This document shows positions 11,597 through 24,070 of a stretch of 64,000 nucleotides of DNA, piece after piece. The position numbers and the translations under genes were made by a program. The stretch's first letter is position 1; the number at the start of each line of letters is the position of its first letter. The notes below the pieces were generated by a model. The model searched no databases and had not been told where the DNA came from. It saw nothing but the letters and a program-made list of their open reading frames with translations. Source of the DNA: Aphis gossypii (lineage: Eukaryota > Arthropoda > Insecta > Hemiptera > Aphididae); contig NC_065533.1 in assembly GCF_020184175.1 (NCBI RefSeq), positions 9,012,695 to 9,076,694 on the forward strand. The letters are read 5' to 3'.

Positions 11597-14500
11597 CTGT
11601 TGAAACACATGGTGAATGAGTATTAAGTATACACGAAAATATAATTAATTAAACTAGCATAATTAGTTTTCTGACGCAGTGGCGTGTATTGAAAAAAATT
11701 ACTGTTTCTACATTTCACGTGAGATCCATCCACCAGCTATACTATTCTTAATAATCGACTTGCATACCAATTAGTGTGTTCGTACATCTATATTTATAGC
11801 TATTTTAAATATTTATTGGAAATATATCGATGTATACTAATTGAGTCCTTATGCCCGAACGGGAAAAAAATTGTATACTAAGTAATTGAGTCCCGGGTAC
11901 ACATGGAATATAATATTATACTAATTAAGTCCGAGGATTATTTTGAGTAAAATATAAAATCAATCATCCAGACACAGCGGTAAATATGCCATGTGGCATT
12001 AAAATATATGTTATTGTCACTTTTTTGCCCCGCAGCTGTGTGGCTCATCAAAAGTTGTTCCATCTGAATGCGCCTTAATATAGGTATAGGTATGGACACG
12101 ATTATATGATATCCTTATTATAATTTTTGTTACAATCAAAGAAAATGACTCAATTTGAGTATATGAATACATACAATGTTTATCACATAATTTTTCACCA
12201 GTATAGTCTGCTAAATTGGAAGGAAACTGTTTTTTTTTTTAAGTTTGACGAGACTCGACTAGTATTAAGACTTAATTAGTATTATACCTAAAATTTCAAG
12301 AGGCTTAATTGGTCATAAAAGGTTATATTAGGACTCATTTCGTATGTAGCCAAACATTTATATATCTGTATTGTTGGTTATGATTGTTGTGAACGGAAAT
12401 GATCAATTTATAATTTAAAAAGTTTAAATAAAAGTATAACATATTAATATAAAACAATAATTCGTATACTGCATAGTATCCTCCTCCACTTAATAATATT
12501 AATTTTTTCTGCTTCAACCACCAACCCAAACTTACCTTTTCATACATAGCGTTGGTCTCGTTGTATGCCTTGTAGTTGGACCTCATCCATCGCTCAGCTA
12601 TTTCGAACGCCAAGTCCTGGGCCCAGTTGTCGCCTGAAGCATCCAGTGACATGACCATTATGTACTGGAGAGGGGGCCACGCATTTGGGTAGTCCCACTG
12701 TTCACCGGAGTGCTCCAAGGTAGTTGGTATGCCCCCCAGGTTGTTCATTATTTGTGTTTTTTCCAAGTACTTAAGCGTTCGAGACACAAAGTCATCGGTT
12801 TTCTTTGGGTCATAACATCCTGTCCATAGCGGCGATATATTGGTTGGGTAAAAATAATCTCGCTTGATTTCATTCAACATGTCATAATCGAGCCATGCGC
12901 CTACTTCTTCGTGCCACAGTATCGCCGTCACTGCTTCTATCCATTTATTTGCGATGTTTTCGTATTTTAGAGCCTTGTCGGACACATTCAACTCCCGGTA
13001 AAAGTCACTCAGTATCTTGGCGTTCCAATACACCAGAGCGTTCAAGTCAACCGGAATGATGAATCGTGTTTTTAGGTTGGTCAAGTTTCCTGCAATAATA
13101 CAATGCTATCAGACATCAGTTATTGTATTTGTGTTTGCATGCATCCTGGCCCCACGACTATGTTATTCAATAAAGTGCAACTTTTTAAGATTTTTGAGCC
13201 CTTATCCACAAATGCTATTGTGATATACACATCTAATTATACTTAGATGCTTATACATTTGTTCATCATTGCGTTCAAACATTATTTTTTTTTATAATAT
13301 GCAAAATAGATAGAAAATAATAAGTAATTAAATAAAATCATTTTCTAGACGACTTAGTTATTATGAAAATCATTGATTATCTCGACCGGATATGAAGTAA
13401 TTATATTTTATTTATTGAAATATCATACTATATCAAACGCGGTATCATTAAGTATTAAATGTTAATAGATAGGTACAAATAAAATAAAAACATTCATGTT
13501 TCACATTGTTATGGACATATTTTTAGCAAAAATAATACATGTATTGAAAACAATTAACATTATGTTACATTACTGTTTATATAGTATGTAGGTATAATAT
13601 ATTATCGATATGAAAGTGCTTTAGTTTCATTTACGAGACATTAATACATGTGGCAAACACATGCGCAGTAATGATTTAGAAACATTTACTTTATAGATCC
13701 AATTGTATTTCAAATGAAAACTTCAGACCTAATAAATTAAATATTAAATTTTATTATTTTATATAATGAAATCGTATATAAAAAGAAAAAAATAATCTAC
13801 ATCGTTTAGTAAACTGGTAATTATTCTTACAATCACTGACATTCTGACATTATATAGACTTAAATGTCATAGTAATTCAGTAAATTAACAATGGTTTTTA
13901 ATTTAATTAAAATATTTATAACTTAAATTTAGTTCTGTACTAAGTAATACTTTCAATTTGGTTTAAGCCTTTATAAAAAATTAAAGTAAAAAGTTATTTT
14001 ATTATAGAAGCGCTTATAAACTAAATGTAATATATCTACTTATATAGCGATATACCTACGTTAATAAAATTAATGAAACCACCAACCGTGAACCTAGTCC
14101 TGATTTAATTGTTGACTAACAATACAAGCTTTAATTGAACATACATACAGAGAAGCCTATTTCAAGGTCATGACAATTTATAAGCTTTATTCACTTTATG
14201 ACGCGCTACCTACCTAAAAAATATTTTCTATTCATTTTTATCAAAGCTTAATTTGTTAACTCCCATTTTTTTCAAAAAATTTAAGAAATACAACTACGTT
14301 TATATTTTATGATATACTAATAAACTAATAAACTAATATATTTTATTTACCAATTAAACCTTGTATGTGTGTTTTAGTTGTCTTTACTCATATTATAGTT
14401 AATATACCTATTACTTCAAATATTTACTTTAACTAAATTATTTAATTTTAATACCTTGTATGTGCCTAAACATTTTTAGTTTAAAAATCAAATCAAAATG

Positions 14501-17500
14501 AGTTATTGAAATTAATACACAGAATTTAAAATTAAAAGATATTTAACTTTATAATCATTACTATTTTTTTTTTTATTAAATACGTGATATTTTATTATTA
14601 TTTTAAAACACGTGATAATTTAAAATAATATGAATTAAATTTTTGACAAACATTTTTATTTCTATACTTTTTATTTATACTTCCTTCCCATAACACGCTT
14701 TGACAAAGTAAGGAAAAGCGTTTAGACATCAAGCGTTAAATGAAATATTTTTTTTTCGTGAAGACTGAAGAGTAAATATTTTGTTTCAAAATTCATATGT
14801 TCAAGGTTTTTTATCATAGTGTATGTATAAAGTTTAAAATATATGCGATAATACAGAGTGTTAAAAGGCGTTTTGACCATTTTCTGAAAATATTTAATAT
14901 ATAATGTGATGAAACATACTATAATTTATAATACTTAGTTTATAATTTATACTTCGAATGAAATCGTAATAAAATTTCAGTAAAATTTACTATACTTAAA
15001 ATTATAAGGCTTTTTTATGTCAACTGGTTTGGATCAAATGTATAAATATATATTATATAGTAATAATTAAATAATATGTTTAAGGCGCCACAAACGTTCA
15101 AATAAAATTTATAAATCTATTAAAAAATTAACGATATAATATTATGATTGTTTAAGTGTTTAACACATTTTATGGGTTTTTTCATGAGTTACTCATTTAA
15201 ATTATTTTATGTAGGTAAAATAAATTTACAGGCGATTTTTTAGAAATTTTTGGAAGTTAATTTGTTTGTTAATTGTTATTATGACTATACTTGTAAGTAT
15301 TTACAAAACAAAACAAAGCAAAACTGGATTTTTTACTAATTTAAACAACTATTTAATAATATAATGTTTATTTTTCAAACAATAGATTTTACGCTACGGG
15401 CAAATAATAATGTATTGTTATTTACTACATTTCCGACACGCTGTACACGTTGCATAGGTTCTATAGGGCAAAATATGAACAAAAATTTCCTATAGAAACC
15501 TATATACATAATAGTAGAAAAAATTGAAAATTATACTACATTTAACAGCAATAAATTAATAAAAGTAAAAGTCCCTAGATATGAATCTTAATGGAGATCA
15601 CAGGTCATGGTTGACCAAGTCATGATTTTATAAAAAAAATTTACTTTAGAAAAAAAAATTAATGATGATAAATAAATAATCAGAAAAGAAAAACCATATA
15701 CCTATTATAACCTTGAGGTATATAAGAAAAAATATCCGGTAGTGCTAAGTACAGATAAAGTCAGTACACTGAGCCCAAAACTATTGTAATAAATGTATGA
15801 CTTTGCGCTTTTATTTCATTGTCTTCTATATAAATTTCGTTGTTACTATTACAGTAACAGTGATAATTTTTTTTTTTTTTAGTCATAATTAAGCAAACAC
15901 GGGAAGCACAATACACAATACACTGTGGACGATTTTAAACGTTATTGAAAATATAAACAGTGCTCGATTTGGGGGGGACGCAGGGGGACGGAGTATACCA
16001 ACTAATTTTTCAGAAATTTAAGCGTACCTTTACTTATATTTATAAAGGGAACGTACGGAACGCTGGCATGCTGTATCATTCTGCAATTTTATCGATGCAC
16101 GTGATAACACATAGTTTTGACCATTTATTTATTTATGATAATTTATGGAACTATTTAAATAAGTAATTAATGGATTGTTTTTTATTTAGTTACTTTTAAG
16201 TTTGTTGTAACATTTAATAAGGTATAACTATAATATACAATAAAATACTTACAGTAATTTTTTTTTGTAATTGATAATTTATAAATATTTTTTATATATT
16301 TAAAGAGAGGGAATAAGGGGTGTGGGGGCGTAGCCCCCGAGGCCCAGTAATGTTTAAAAAGTAATGGGGACGCTCTTTTTTTTAAAAGTTTACAGAGTCC
16401 CCCTACTTTAATTTTGCCAAGTCGAGCACTGAATATAAATAATAGATAAAATACTAGTCAGAGTTATTTACCTTTATTTGTTCCATTTAGAATAAACCAT
16501 CTACTGGAAAAATCCCACCCAGATTCCGCAGCGGCCTTTAGTTCAGAATAGTAATTTTCTTTATCGTTATCGGTCTTTAGTGTTTGTGCACTCATGATAT
16601 CTTCCCTGTAAAAATACAAAACGTTATGAAATTATACATATTTAAAATGTAGGTACTAATAACTAGTGAATAGGAGTAAATATTTGTAATTTGTAGACAA
16701 ATGAGTAGTATAATTATGCATATTACTGCAGAAAAAATTTAAAATTATAACAAAACAGGAACTATTAATTCCTCTTTGATAGTATTCAATAAGAAATAAT
16801 TTGTAACCTCAATTAATATTTTAAAAACATATAGATTCAAATTAAATTAACTTCTATGAAATTTAAAACTTAATACCTGTATGATTCGGGCCTTGGTCCT
16901 GTTGACGAATCTTTATATCTTGCCAATGTGTACATTTTTCCGTCTTTTTCTATGTCTACTGTATGATTTAACATCCAATAGCTAAATTCTTTTTCCAGTA
17001 TATCTACATTTTCTTTGAGGAAAATTGTGTCATTTGTAGCCTCGATGTAACTTTTCATCATTGGAACTAGCATGGGAGGTTGAGACCGCATGGCATAATA
17101 AACTCTACCGCCGTTTGGAATATGACCGTAGGTGTTAATAATTGATAAAAAGTTGCTAAGCATTCCTTTGACTGTAGTATACATCTCAGATAGTAACAGA
17201 CCTCTAATAATCCAGTAAGAATCCCAATAGTAGAATTCACGGAACCGGCCACCGGGCACGATTACCGGATATGGGACATAGATAATCGAATAATGGTCGG
17301 GATGTAAACGAACATCATCTTTAATTTTTTTACCGAGCAGTTTCCATAGTAAATGTAAACCTCTAGCCCATTCTTGAAAATTTGGATCCTTAATTTCACT
17401 AATAAATTTGGGCTCTGGCTTCCAATCGGAGGGATCCCAAATTTCAAATTCACTACCTTCTTTCTCGAAAGTATCATTGAGGAAAATCTCCAGTTCTAAT

Positions 17501-20500
17501 TTTGATGGCCTTTGTCCTGTCCTTTTCATCATTTCCAAGAATATGTTCATGGTCTCATTAGGTGAATATTTCATTTTCATATCAACAAACGTTTTCGAAT
17601 CCGGGAATATGCTAGACATTTGAATCGCATGCAGCAATGGTCCATAACAATAAATATTACTGAAATAAAAACATATTAATTATTATATACACAAAATTGA
17701 ATTCCAATATTTTTAATTATTCTACTAGCTTACTATTCATTATACCTTAATAATATTCACTCTTACTAAATTTAAATGACCTTTTTTAAATCATTACTAT
17801 TTTTATTTATTTTAAATTCGAGTAATTTTTGAAGATAATCTCTCTTAAAGTTTGAGTTTAAAAGTACCTATCAATCATTAACACTATAATTACAAGGACA
17901 CGTGTCATTGAAAGTATCGTCACAGTTTTCAATTTAGTGTGATTTCGACAACTGAAAAATGCGTGAAAATGTATACAATGTCCTTGCATAAAAGTAAGGA
18001 AAATTATTAAGGTATCTAATTAACTGAGACCAAGTAAAATAAAGTACACTTTATCAGAAACATACTACTTTTAATTAATAAAATGGTTAAAATACTATCC
18101 TGTCAAACAAAAAAGTAACTCGATAAATTATTATTTGTTCTACACCTATTATCGAGTAAATAAATAAAAAATTTTATTCACCTAACATTATTAATTTGTG
18201 TACATTTTCTACTAAAATTTTTCTAACTATGATTTGACTAAATGAGTTGAGAACTTTGAGTATCGACGAATGTAATGTAGAAATCATTTTATTTTAATAC
18301 ATCGTTCATTACTGCTACATAATACTCTAGTTCTTCGTTCTGAAAGCTTAAAATTAAAAACATTCAAGTTTATTACTTTTCATTACTTGATATTTTGATG
18401 TACGAAATAGTTCATTAAAAATTATGTAGAAATGCATTAATAATACATTAATACATCAACAGTTAACATATAGTTCCATATATATTTATAGACGTATAGT
18501 ATAAAAATTTAGATCAAGTGGATAAACAGTTCAAAACTCGATATTGTTAAACTTAAATATTTTTAGTAAAATGTTTTTAATTTTAATATAGGAAAAAATA
18601 AGGGATACTAAGTAAAACTAAAAGTTATGGGTGTACATTTATTGTTAAATCTAAATTACTACACATCATATGTATAGATAATGAATAGTTTATTTTAATT
18701 ATGTCTAAGAAATAACATTAAACTTTAAATAGGCGTCTACAATTTTCCAATAAAAAAATATTCAATAGGTATTAGGTACCTACTATAAAAACAATACATT
18801 AATCTGTAAAGTAAGGGCTTGTTGCAAAAAACAATGTTCCAAAATGTATGTAATTAAAATACATTCGATAAAAGAAATTAAGTCTAATACCAACTTCTAA
18901 GTAAAAGAACCTCGACAATTATTATTATTAGAACCTACCATACAATTAAAATCAATGTTGATTTAGATGTATGGACATATTTCACAACACAATATTTAAA
19001 TGGATAATTTGATACTAAATAAATCATATAAACAGATTTATAATCTTGTTTTAAACAATAATTTACTAATTCTTTTATAAAATAAACAAATAAATAATAA
19101 AATAATATACTTGTTTATCTACGAACATTATTTAATTGATAACTTTTTTTAAACATTTATTATTAAAGTGCATAAACACAAAAAATAACGTAATAAAGTT
19201 GTGATACACAATTAAATGTGAAAGGTAGTGCTGCAGTAAATGAAGATGCAAATCAGTTAATAATTTCAATCCGATTTCAAGCAAAATGTCTGTGCCTACT
19301 ACCTCGAGAAAAATAATTTTTGAATCGTATTAAATTTACGCAAACTCGAACAGTTTTCATACCCGAATAATTTGTATCATTAAGAACAATTAGAAGGAAA
19401 GTACGCTATAGTACAAAAATACAATAGTTATGGCCAACTAATTACTTACCACTAAGAATACATTATAAAAAAAGAATTATTTAATTGAATAAAAAATTAA
19501 ATTAAGCATTTTTAAATTTTAAGTAGGTAATGATGGTTAAAGATAAAAGTTGAAAAAGTTATATCTAGCTATATTTTCAAATGCATTATATAATAAAACA
19601 AAAAATGTAAACATCGTAATGATTCAGTACAGTGAATAACGATCAGTAACTTTAAAGATAGGAATGAACTATTCTATTATCTCAACTCTAAAAACAATAT
19701 TGCTATTGGATATAATGAAAAAATTTTATTCATTCCAGCAAACTTTTCGTTGCTTAATGATCATAATTTTTGTTAGATTTGTTACCGTTTTTTTTCCAGA
19801 TAAATATGAAAACTAATGATCAATTAGACAATGAGAATTTAATATTTATGTGACATTATTCTATTGTCTCGTTTATAATTACGAGTTTTCAAAAACCACA
19901 AAAATATAACCCATTATTTATTTTTCGATGTACATGTTCTAGCCATAGGTCTGGAGCGACCTTGACACGTCATCATTTCGCATTTTCACGTAAATGGTTG
20001 ATTGCTTATAAAGTTTAGATATTCACTGATAATTATTACAAGATTGTCTTGGAAATTTTATGACCTTAATTTGGGTAATGATAACTGTACTATGCACATG
20101 CATATAATATAAAAGACAATTTACACTTTAAATTAGCATCTATAATGTCCTCATCTCATACTGCTCGGTCGGCTGAATATATATATATACTTTAGCGACA
20201 CTCTTGTGTTGTTTTATACACTGTTAATAAAGTAATAATAAGAAAAAACCCAACAATAACAAATTGGCACTAGGTGTGCTATTGCATAATAATATGGTTC
20301 GTCTGCTACACGGGTTACGAGTATAGGATGTACGTAAGGTCACGTCACGCTCTCGATGGGGATGGTCATGACGCAATAATAATAATATATAATATTGAAA
20401 TATAAACGACTGTTAGTGTGCACACGCATCCAATAAAGCAATTTGTGCAGTTTGAGCAGTGAAACGATTTTATAGTGTACCACATAGAAACTATGTATAA

Positions 20501-23500
20501 CGTACACGTACATATTATGTTATATATAATAATAGGTGTTAGCGATGCGTACACGTCGGTGAATTAACCTACGAAATGAATTGTTATATTATTATATAAT
20601 TTCATACGTATTGTACCGGTTCGGGAACATTTTAAAACGATTTTTCTGTTTCTCATTACATTTCCACTAGCGCGTAAACACGATAATTGAAGAACAAGTA
20701 AATAAAAACGGATTTGATTGACATTGACACCGATTAGAACACTGTTGCCCGTCGACGATGATGGCGGAGGCAATCGGCCATACGTATAGGTATAAGTAAC
20801 TCTGGTCTCTCTGTCACTATCTTTCTTTCTCACACACACGCACACGGAGTAATTGACGGGTTGCCAATACACAGCTTACACAGCTATTTCGTTAGACACT
20901 ACCTATGTCGCGCGCGCCACAAGACGAAACACATACAGACACGGGTACGAATAATAAATAACAGTACATACGAATATAATTTGTACACACACAATTATTA
21001 TTGTGTTTTTTTTTTCATGACCTACATCCTAGGTCCGTGAAACAAAAATAACGTAAAACAACAAACGTCTGAGATTGAAAATATATATTAAGTATATACT
21101 ATTATATTCTGGAAGAACGCACCGCGAAGCTAATGACAAAAATTGTTATTATAACATAGGCATGTAGATGGTAATAGCTAATATAACAATAATAATATAT
21201 AATGTGTACAAATGTAAATATACTATATCGAACGATAAGACCGTGTGCAGATTTTAAAAAGATTGTTGGCACGCGCAGGTAAATAATACGTCGTATAATA
21301 TAGCCATATTGGTACTGCAGTAGAATTTGTATTATACGATTAATAGTACCTAATAATAATAATAATAATAATAAGCCAGTCATAAACGTAACTTATTATG
21401 ATCGCTGGAACTAATAGACCGAACACTAATCAATGGAACCGATTTCGAATAATTTGACCTACACAATTCACTTTCAAATAGTACTACGCTGTGCGACTAT
21501 TCACTAGCATTAAATTGAATTTAGAGAATGATGGAGAGAGAGAGAGAAAAGGTAAAAATTATTATTATCCATAAAGCCATATCATTGTATTGATAAATAC
21601 CACACGTATGGATGACTGGCGTAATAACAAATATTTTTGTTTTAGCTTACGTATAGCTACTTTGGTGTATGCTTTCATATTTTGTCGCGCGTCCAAGACC
21701 CCGAAATTTGAGAATTCTTACATAAAAACTGAAAAACATGAACTGTTAAGTAAATGGCTGTTCTTTTTTTTTTTACTGATCAGATTTTTCGTTGATTGTC
21801 GGGATATTCTTATTGCTGTTACTTGCTGATAAGCAAAAGCGCAATATTGTCATCGTTGAAATAAGGAACATAAATGTACCGAATCATGTGGTTCTTTTTC
21901 AATGTAGTGGACCGCAGGAAATTGAATGACATAAGATTGAGAGAAAAATCTACCGACACTAGGATAAATCTTTGTAATCTTGCCAAACTTTTTGTGAATA
22001 CGATAGTATAGGAAAAAAGCAAAATGGTATAAATAGATGGGACCTGAAATCACGCCACAAAAACTTAACTATCTAGCAAAAGAAATAAGTAATTTTGTAA
22101 CGAAATTCTTTAATAAGCCTTTAAAAGTTAAATTTGCTTGTTACGATTAACATTTGATGATTCATTATGGATCACTCAAAAAGTATACAATAGTGGAATA
22201 AAACTTTTAAAAATCCAACAAAGGAATGTGCAAGCTTCGAATGCTTTGACCCTATATAACTACTTTTAATAAAAATGATTTCCATAAAGTATTATTAGTA
22301 CGAGTTTACGGTAAGTCAATATACAAGATAAAGAAAAACCTGATTAGATTTTTTCCTGATAAAGTGCACAGCAATTAAATAATCAAGATAAATATTATAT
22401 TATGTATTTCTGTATTTCTTTTTTATTAATCATATATCTGTTGAGACATTCTCTAGTAAGACTTGTGCAGAAATAATAAAATGTATGCGTTATGTAAGCT
22501 GCGGAGTTAATAATATTATAATATGAATAGAATAAATAATGTAAAAATAGTGCACATTGTAAGTAAAAAAAAAAAAAAAAAAAACGTGCGGTACAAACAA
22601 TAATGGCAAAAATAGCAACTACGAAACAAAAAACGGAGTAATAATTACTCTACATTTTACTGACATAAGATTAATTTTAGAAAATATATTGTCAAGCTTC
22701 ATATAATATTATGTGGTGACGTCAGGAATTAAACAAGTTCTACGTACGTGATTTGACAACAAGGAGAGCAGATTAAATACGAATTCATCTTAATAGTTAT
22801 ATTATAACTACCTACCAAATATTATTGGGAATTTTTTGAAGAAAAAAATAATAATTTTAATTATCTTTACAAAACTGTGCGTATAAATCTATAAAAAAAC
22901 GGCCACACTACAGAATTCTCTGAGAACGTGTTTGCAATACATTTATGTATAATTTTCGAGTTGAAATTTCAATGGTTAGTACACTAAAAATAAGTGACGG
23001 CCAAGATAAATATCATATATAAACCTTGAATTAATATTTTAATTCAATGCGGGAGCTGGTTCGTATTAAACAAGTTATAATGTATAGGCAGAGATCGCTT
23101 AGAAAGGAGAAGTAAAAAAAAAAAAACAACTTAAAGTTACCAGACAGGGCGTCCCGGGATCTCCCGGAGGGGGTAAACAGGCCAAGTCGTTGATTTTATA
23201 TAAAATTTATTCGGCGAGATTGCGTGGATTTTTTTATTTTTCGACTACTATTACTGATATAATATTGTTTTTATCCTTATCAAAAAAAGAAATAAATTAT
23301 GCAATATGGCGTTTACTTGTTCTATAAGTTTATTATTATAATCTTAAAAAAAATAAAAATAATAAGCAATGAAACATTAGATATATCAAAGAAGTACGGA
23401 GAAAATTTATGATATGAAAATCGTATAATATAGTATTATGTAGGAAATATAATGAGATTGACAAATTGAATTATGTTAAATAGTTTTAGAATTCGTGCTA

Positions 23501-24070
23501 AATTTACGAATCTTAGTTATGACTACAACTTTATCCATATGTTTTTTTATTATTATTATATTGTATCCGTAAAAACTCGTGTAAATATTTTTGAATTTAG
23601 AAAGATTGAATTTAAGGACTTGGAATTTTCATCTACGAAATTACTTTCATCAATCTAGTATAACTATGAAATAAGTATAGTGAGAGCAGGAGTTCAAACG
23701 AAATATGGAATCTTAAATAACTCGCGCAAGGAAGGCCAATCAACATTATTATCCTCCAAATTTTTATACGGCGAGTTTTTTTTTTTTTTTCTAAGAATAT
23801 TAAAATGAAACTAAGAGATAATTTTTAAATCATATTTATGCTAAACATATATACTAATTAAAACACTAAAAATTAAATCATCTGTGCCAAATGGATGCAA
23901 TTAATGGAAGATAATAAAAATGGCATTTTAGACCTATCTTACCTGTCACATGTGGGAGACGAAGAAACATGTTGATCCGCATCAGAACTCCAACATCCAC
24001 ACAAGGAACTGATCAGTAGTATTAAAGTTATCATAATAGAATTTGTAAGTACGCCCGCACTTTGAGGCAT
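11318..24070 (-). CDS. Treh: Trehalase, membrane-anchored type (GH37), five coding exons
   Basis: Hydrolyses alpha,alpha-trehalose, the main insect blood sugar, to two glucose (EC 3.2.1.28). Exons are 24070-23943, 17659-16877, 16605-16472, 13089-12536 and 11596-11318; all introns are GT-AG, three junctions split codons (Ser43, Arg304, Gly349), and the joined frame is 1878 nt = 625 aa plus stop, normal for insect trehalase-2. Order: signal peptide (about 1-27), CDSNIYCYGPLLHAIQ (41-56), signature 1 PGGRFREFYYWDSY (178-191), NGGR (225-228), GPRPESYRED (297-306), ESGWDFSSRW (331-340), signature 2 QWDYPNAWPP (479-488), MYEKYD (530-535), glycine-rich GGHGSGGEYEVQLGFGWTNG (540-559) and a hydrophobic C-terminus (608-625). 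By analogy with characterised GH37 enzymes, Asp335 is the acid and Glu532 the base. Several N-glycosylation sequons agree with secretion. Recognition is certain; the 5' and 3' ends are less so. Confidence 0.96.
11597..12535 (-). other. Trehalase intron 4 (0.94 kb)
   Basis: Bounded by GTAAGT and CAACAG on the minus strand. It separates Glu532-Lys533 from Tyr534 of the active-site motif. More than half of it is the inverted-arm repeat at 11831-12346. Confidence 0.9.
11831..12346. repeat. Dispersed repeat with iterated, inverted arms (copy 1)
   Basis: The left arm repeats a unit like TATACTAATTGAGTCC three times (11833, 11873, 11917). The right arm has the unit inverted (AGACTCGACTAGTATTA at 12251, AGACTTAATTAGTATTA at 12268, GGACTCATTT at 12331). 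The centre (about 11940-12116) matches 48790-48933 in the same orientation, sharing GAGGATTATTTTGAGT, ATATAAAATC and CTGAATGCGCCTTAATAT. No coding sequence and no clear target duplication. Probably a non-autonomous DNA element of unknown family. Confidence 0.75.
12536..13089 (-). CDS. Treh: Trehalase exon 4: signature 2 and catalytic base Glu532
   Basis: Residues 349-533. The acceptor is ATTGCAG|GAAAC and the donor GAAAAG|GTAAGT. The exon contains RFIIPVDLNALVYWNA, the WHEEVGAWLDYD segment, the TNISPLW segment typical of insect trehalases, signature 2 QWDYPNAWPP (479-488), and ends in AMYEK. Glu532, the expected catalytic base, is the next-to-last codon, so the active-site motif MYEKYD is assembled across the last coding intron. 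Reading through the donor gives an intron-encoded tail that stops at 12335; that unspliced extension is not part of the protein. NVS (383), NIS (432) and NET (525) are possible glycosylation sites. Confidence 0.97.
13090..16471 (-). other. Trehalase intron 3 (3.4 kb)
   Basis: Bounded by GTAAAT and ATTGCAG on the minus strand. AT-rich and non-coding apart from the hAT MITE at 15958-16431 close to its 5' splice site. An imperfect hairpin GGTCATGGTTGACC is at about 15603-15616. Confidence 0.88.
15958..16431. mobile_element. hAT-type MITE with 8-bp target duplication
   Basis: 474 bp bounded by inverted repeats: the left end reads CAGTGCTCGATTTGG and the right end, reverse-complemented, CAGTGCTCGACTTGG. 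Both sides carry AATATAAA (15950-15957 and 16432-16439), an exact 8-bp target-site duplication, as hAT transposases leave. There is no transposase frame. A G-run of seven follows the left terminal repeat, and a GGGGGC-GTA-GCCCCC hairpin sits at 16324-16338. It lies within trehalase intron 3, 40 bp from exon 3. Confidence 0.92.
16472..16605 (-). CDS. Treh: Trehalase exon 3: catalytic acid Asp335
   Basis: Short 134-bp exon, residues 304-349. The acceptor is TTTTTACAG|GGAAG and the donor AAAG|GTAAAT. It restores Arg304 and continues EDI, so the conserved ESYREDI is rebuilt across the junction. It contains AAAESGWDFSSRW, the block holding the GH37 general acid (Asp335 here, equivalent to Asp312 of E. 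coli Tre37A), then NGT and, across the next junction, an NLT sequon. Too short to stand out as an ORF, it was found by following the splice phase. Forty bases inside the downstream intron lies the end of a hAT MITE and its target duplication, very close to this exon's donor. Confidence 0.95.
16606..16876 (-). other. Trehalase intron 2 (271 bp)
   Basis: Short AT-rich intron bounded by GTATTA and TTTTTACAG on the minus strand. Nothing else is seen in it. Confidence 0.9.
16877..17659 (-). CDS. Treh: Trehalase exon 2: signature 1 and sugar-binding arginines
   Basis: Residues 43-304 of the 625-aa form. The acceptor is TTTCAG|TAAT and the donor ATACAG|GTATTA. It carries NIYCYGPLLHAIQ, the long helical N-domain, signature 1 PGGRFREFYYWDSY (178-191; PROSITE pattern PGGRFxExYxWDxY fully satisfied), NGGR with Arg228, and GPRPESYR with Arg299. 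Arg181, Arg228 and Arg299 sit in the positions of the arginines shown to be essential in other insect trehalases (family knowledge). NxS/T sequons are seen at Asn77, Asn104, Asn252 and Asn274. At 783 bp it is the largest exon, and is in phase with exon 1 and also with the alternative exon at 24376-24489. No frameshift or stop is seen. Confidence 0.97.
21352..21373. repeat. (AAT)n microsatellite in trehalase intron 1
   Basis: About seven perfect AAT units. Confidence 0.9.
22565..22584. repeat. Poly-A tract
   Basis: Twenty A in a row in trehalase intron 1 (plus strand). No retroelement body is recognisable upstream. Confidence 0.9.
23943..24070 (-). CDS. Treh: Trehalase exon 1: signal peptide
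   Basis: Encodes residues 1-42 plus two bases of Ser43. The start chosen is ATG at 24070, preceded by a run of A; it gives a typical signal peptide, with a short N-region, a hydrophobic core (about residues 12-24, IMITLILLISSL) and a small-residue cleavage zone near 25-29. An in-frame upstream ATG at 24148 would add 26 residues (MRSHIVFVFILLFISLRK...), making two hydrophobic blocks, which is less likely for a secreted enzyme. The donor is ACAG|GTAAGA, intron starting at 23942. The exon ends SSPTCD, which joins to exon 2 as CDSNIYCYG, the conserved opening of mature trehalases. Possible acceptors lie just upstream (pyrimidine-rich tract ending AAAG about 20 bp before the ATG), so it could be an internal exon or an alternative first exon. 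Confidence 0.88.

Larger units (their letters stand above)
17660..23942 (-). other. Trehalase intron 1 (6.3 kb)
   Basis: Flanked by GTAAGA and TTTCAG on the minus strand. The interior is AT-rich with no recognisable coding exon. It holds a GC-elevated patch at about 20690-20960 (CpG, CA repeats), an (AAT)n run at 21352-21373, a 20-base poly-A at 22565-22584, and a short GC-rich spot at 23150-23175 (CCCGGGATCTCCCGG) that may be transposon debris. ORFs in it (for example minus 20564-20872, 21102-21383) look like composition noise. Confidence 0.8.

Noticed and set aside
12335..12535. Read-through of exon 4 giving VSLGWWLKQKK and a hydrophobic tail
   Set aside because: Consensus donor GAAAAG|GTAAGT and perfect family continuation in exon 5 show this is intron.
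17067..17623. ORFs of 61-71 codons at minus 17067-17252, minus 17262-17477 and plus 17408-17623
   Set aside because: Shadows of trehalase exon 2 in other frames.
23150..23175. GC-rich CCCGGGATCTCCCGG spot
   Set aside because: Too short to assign; perhaps debris of the family at 48066, but similarity is not convincing by eye.
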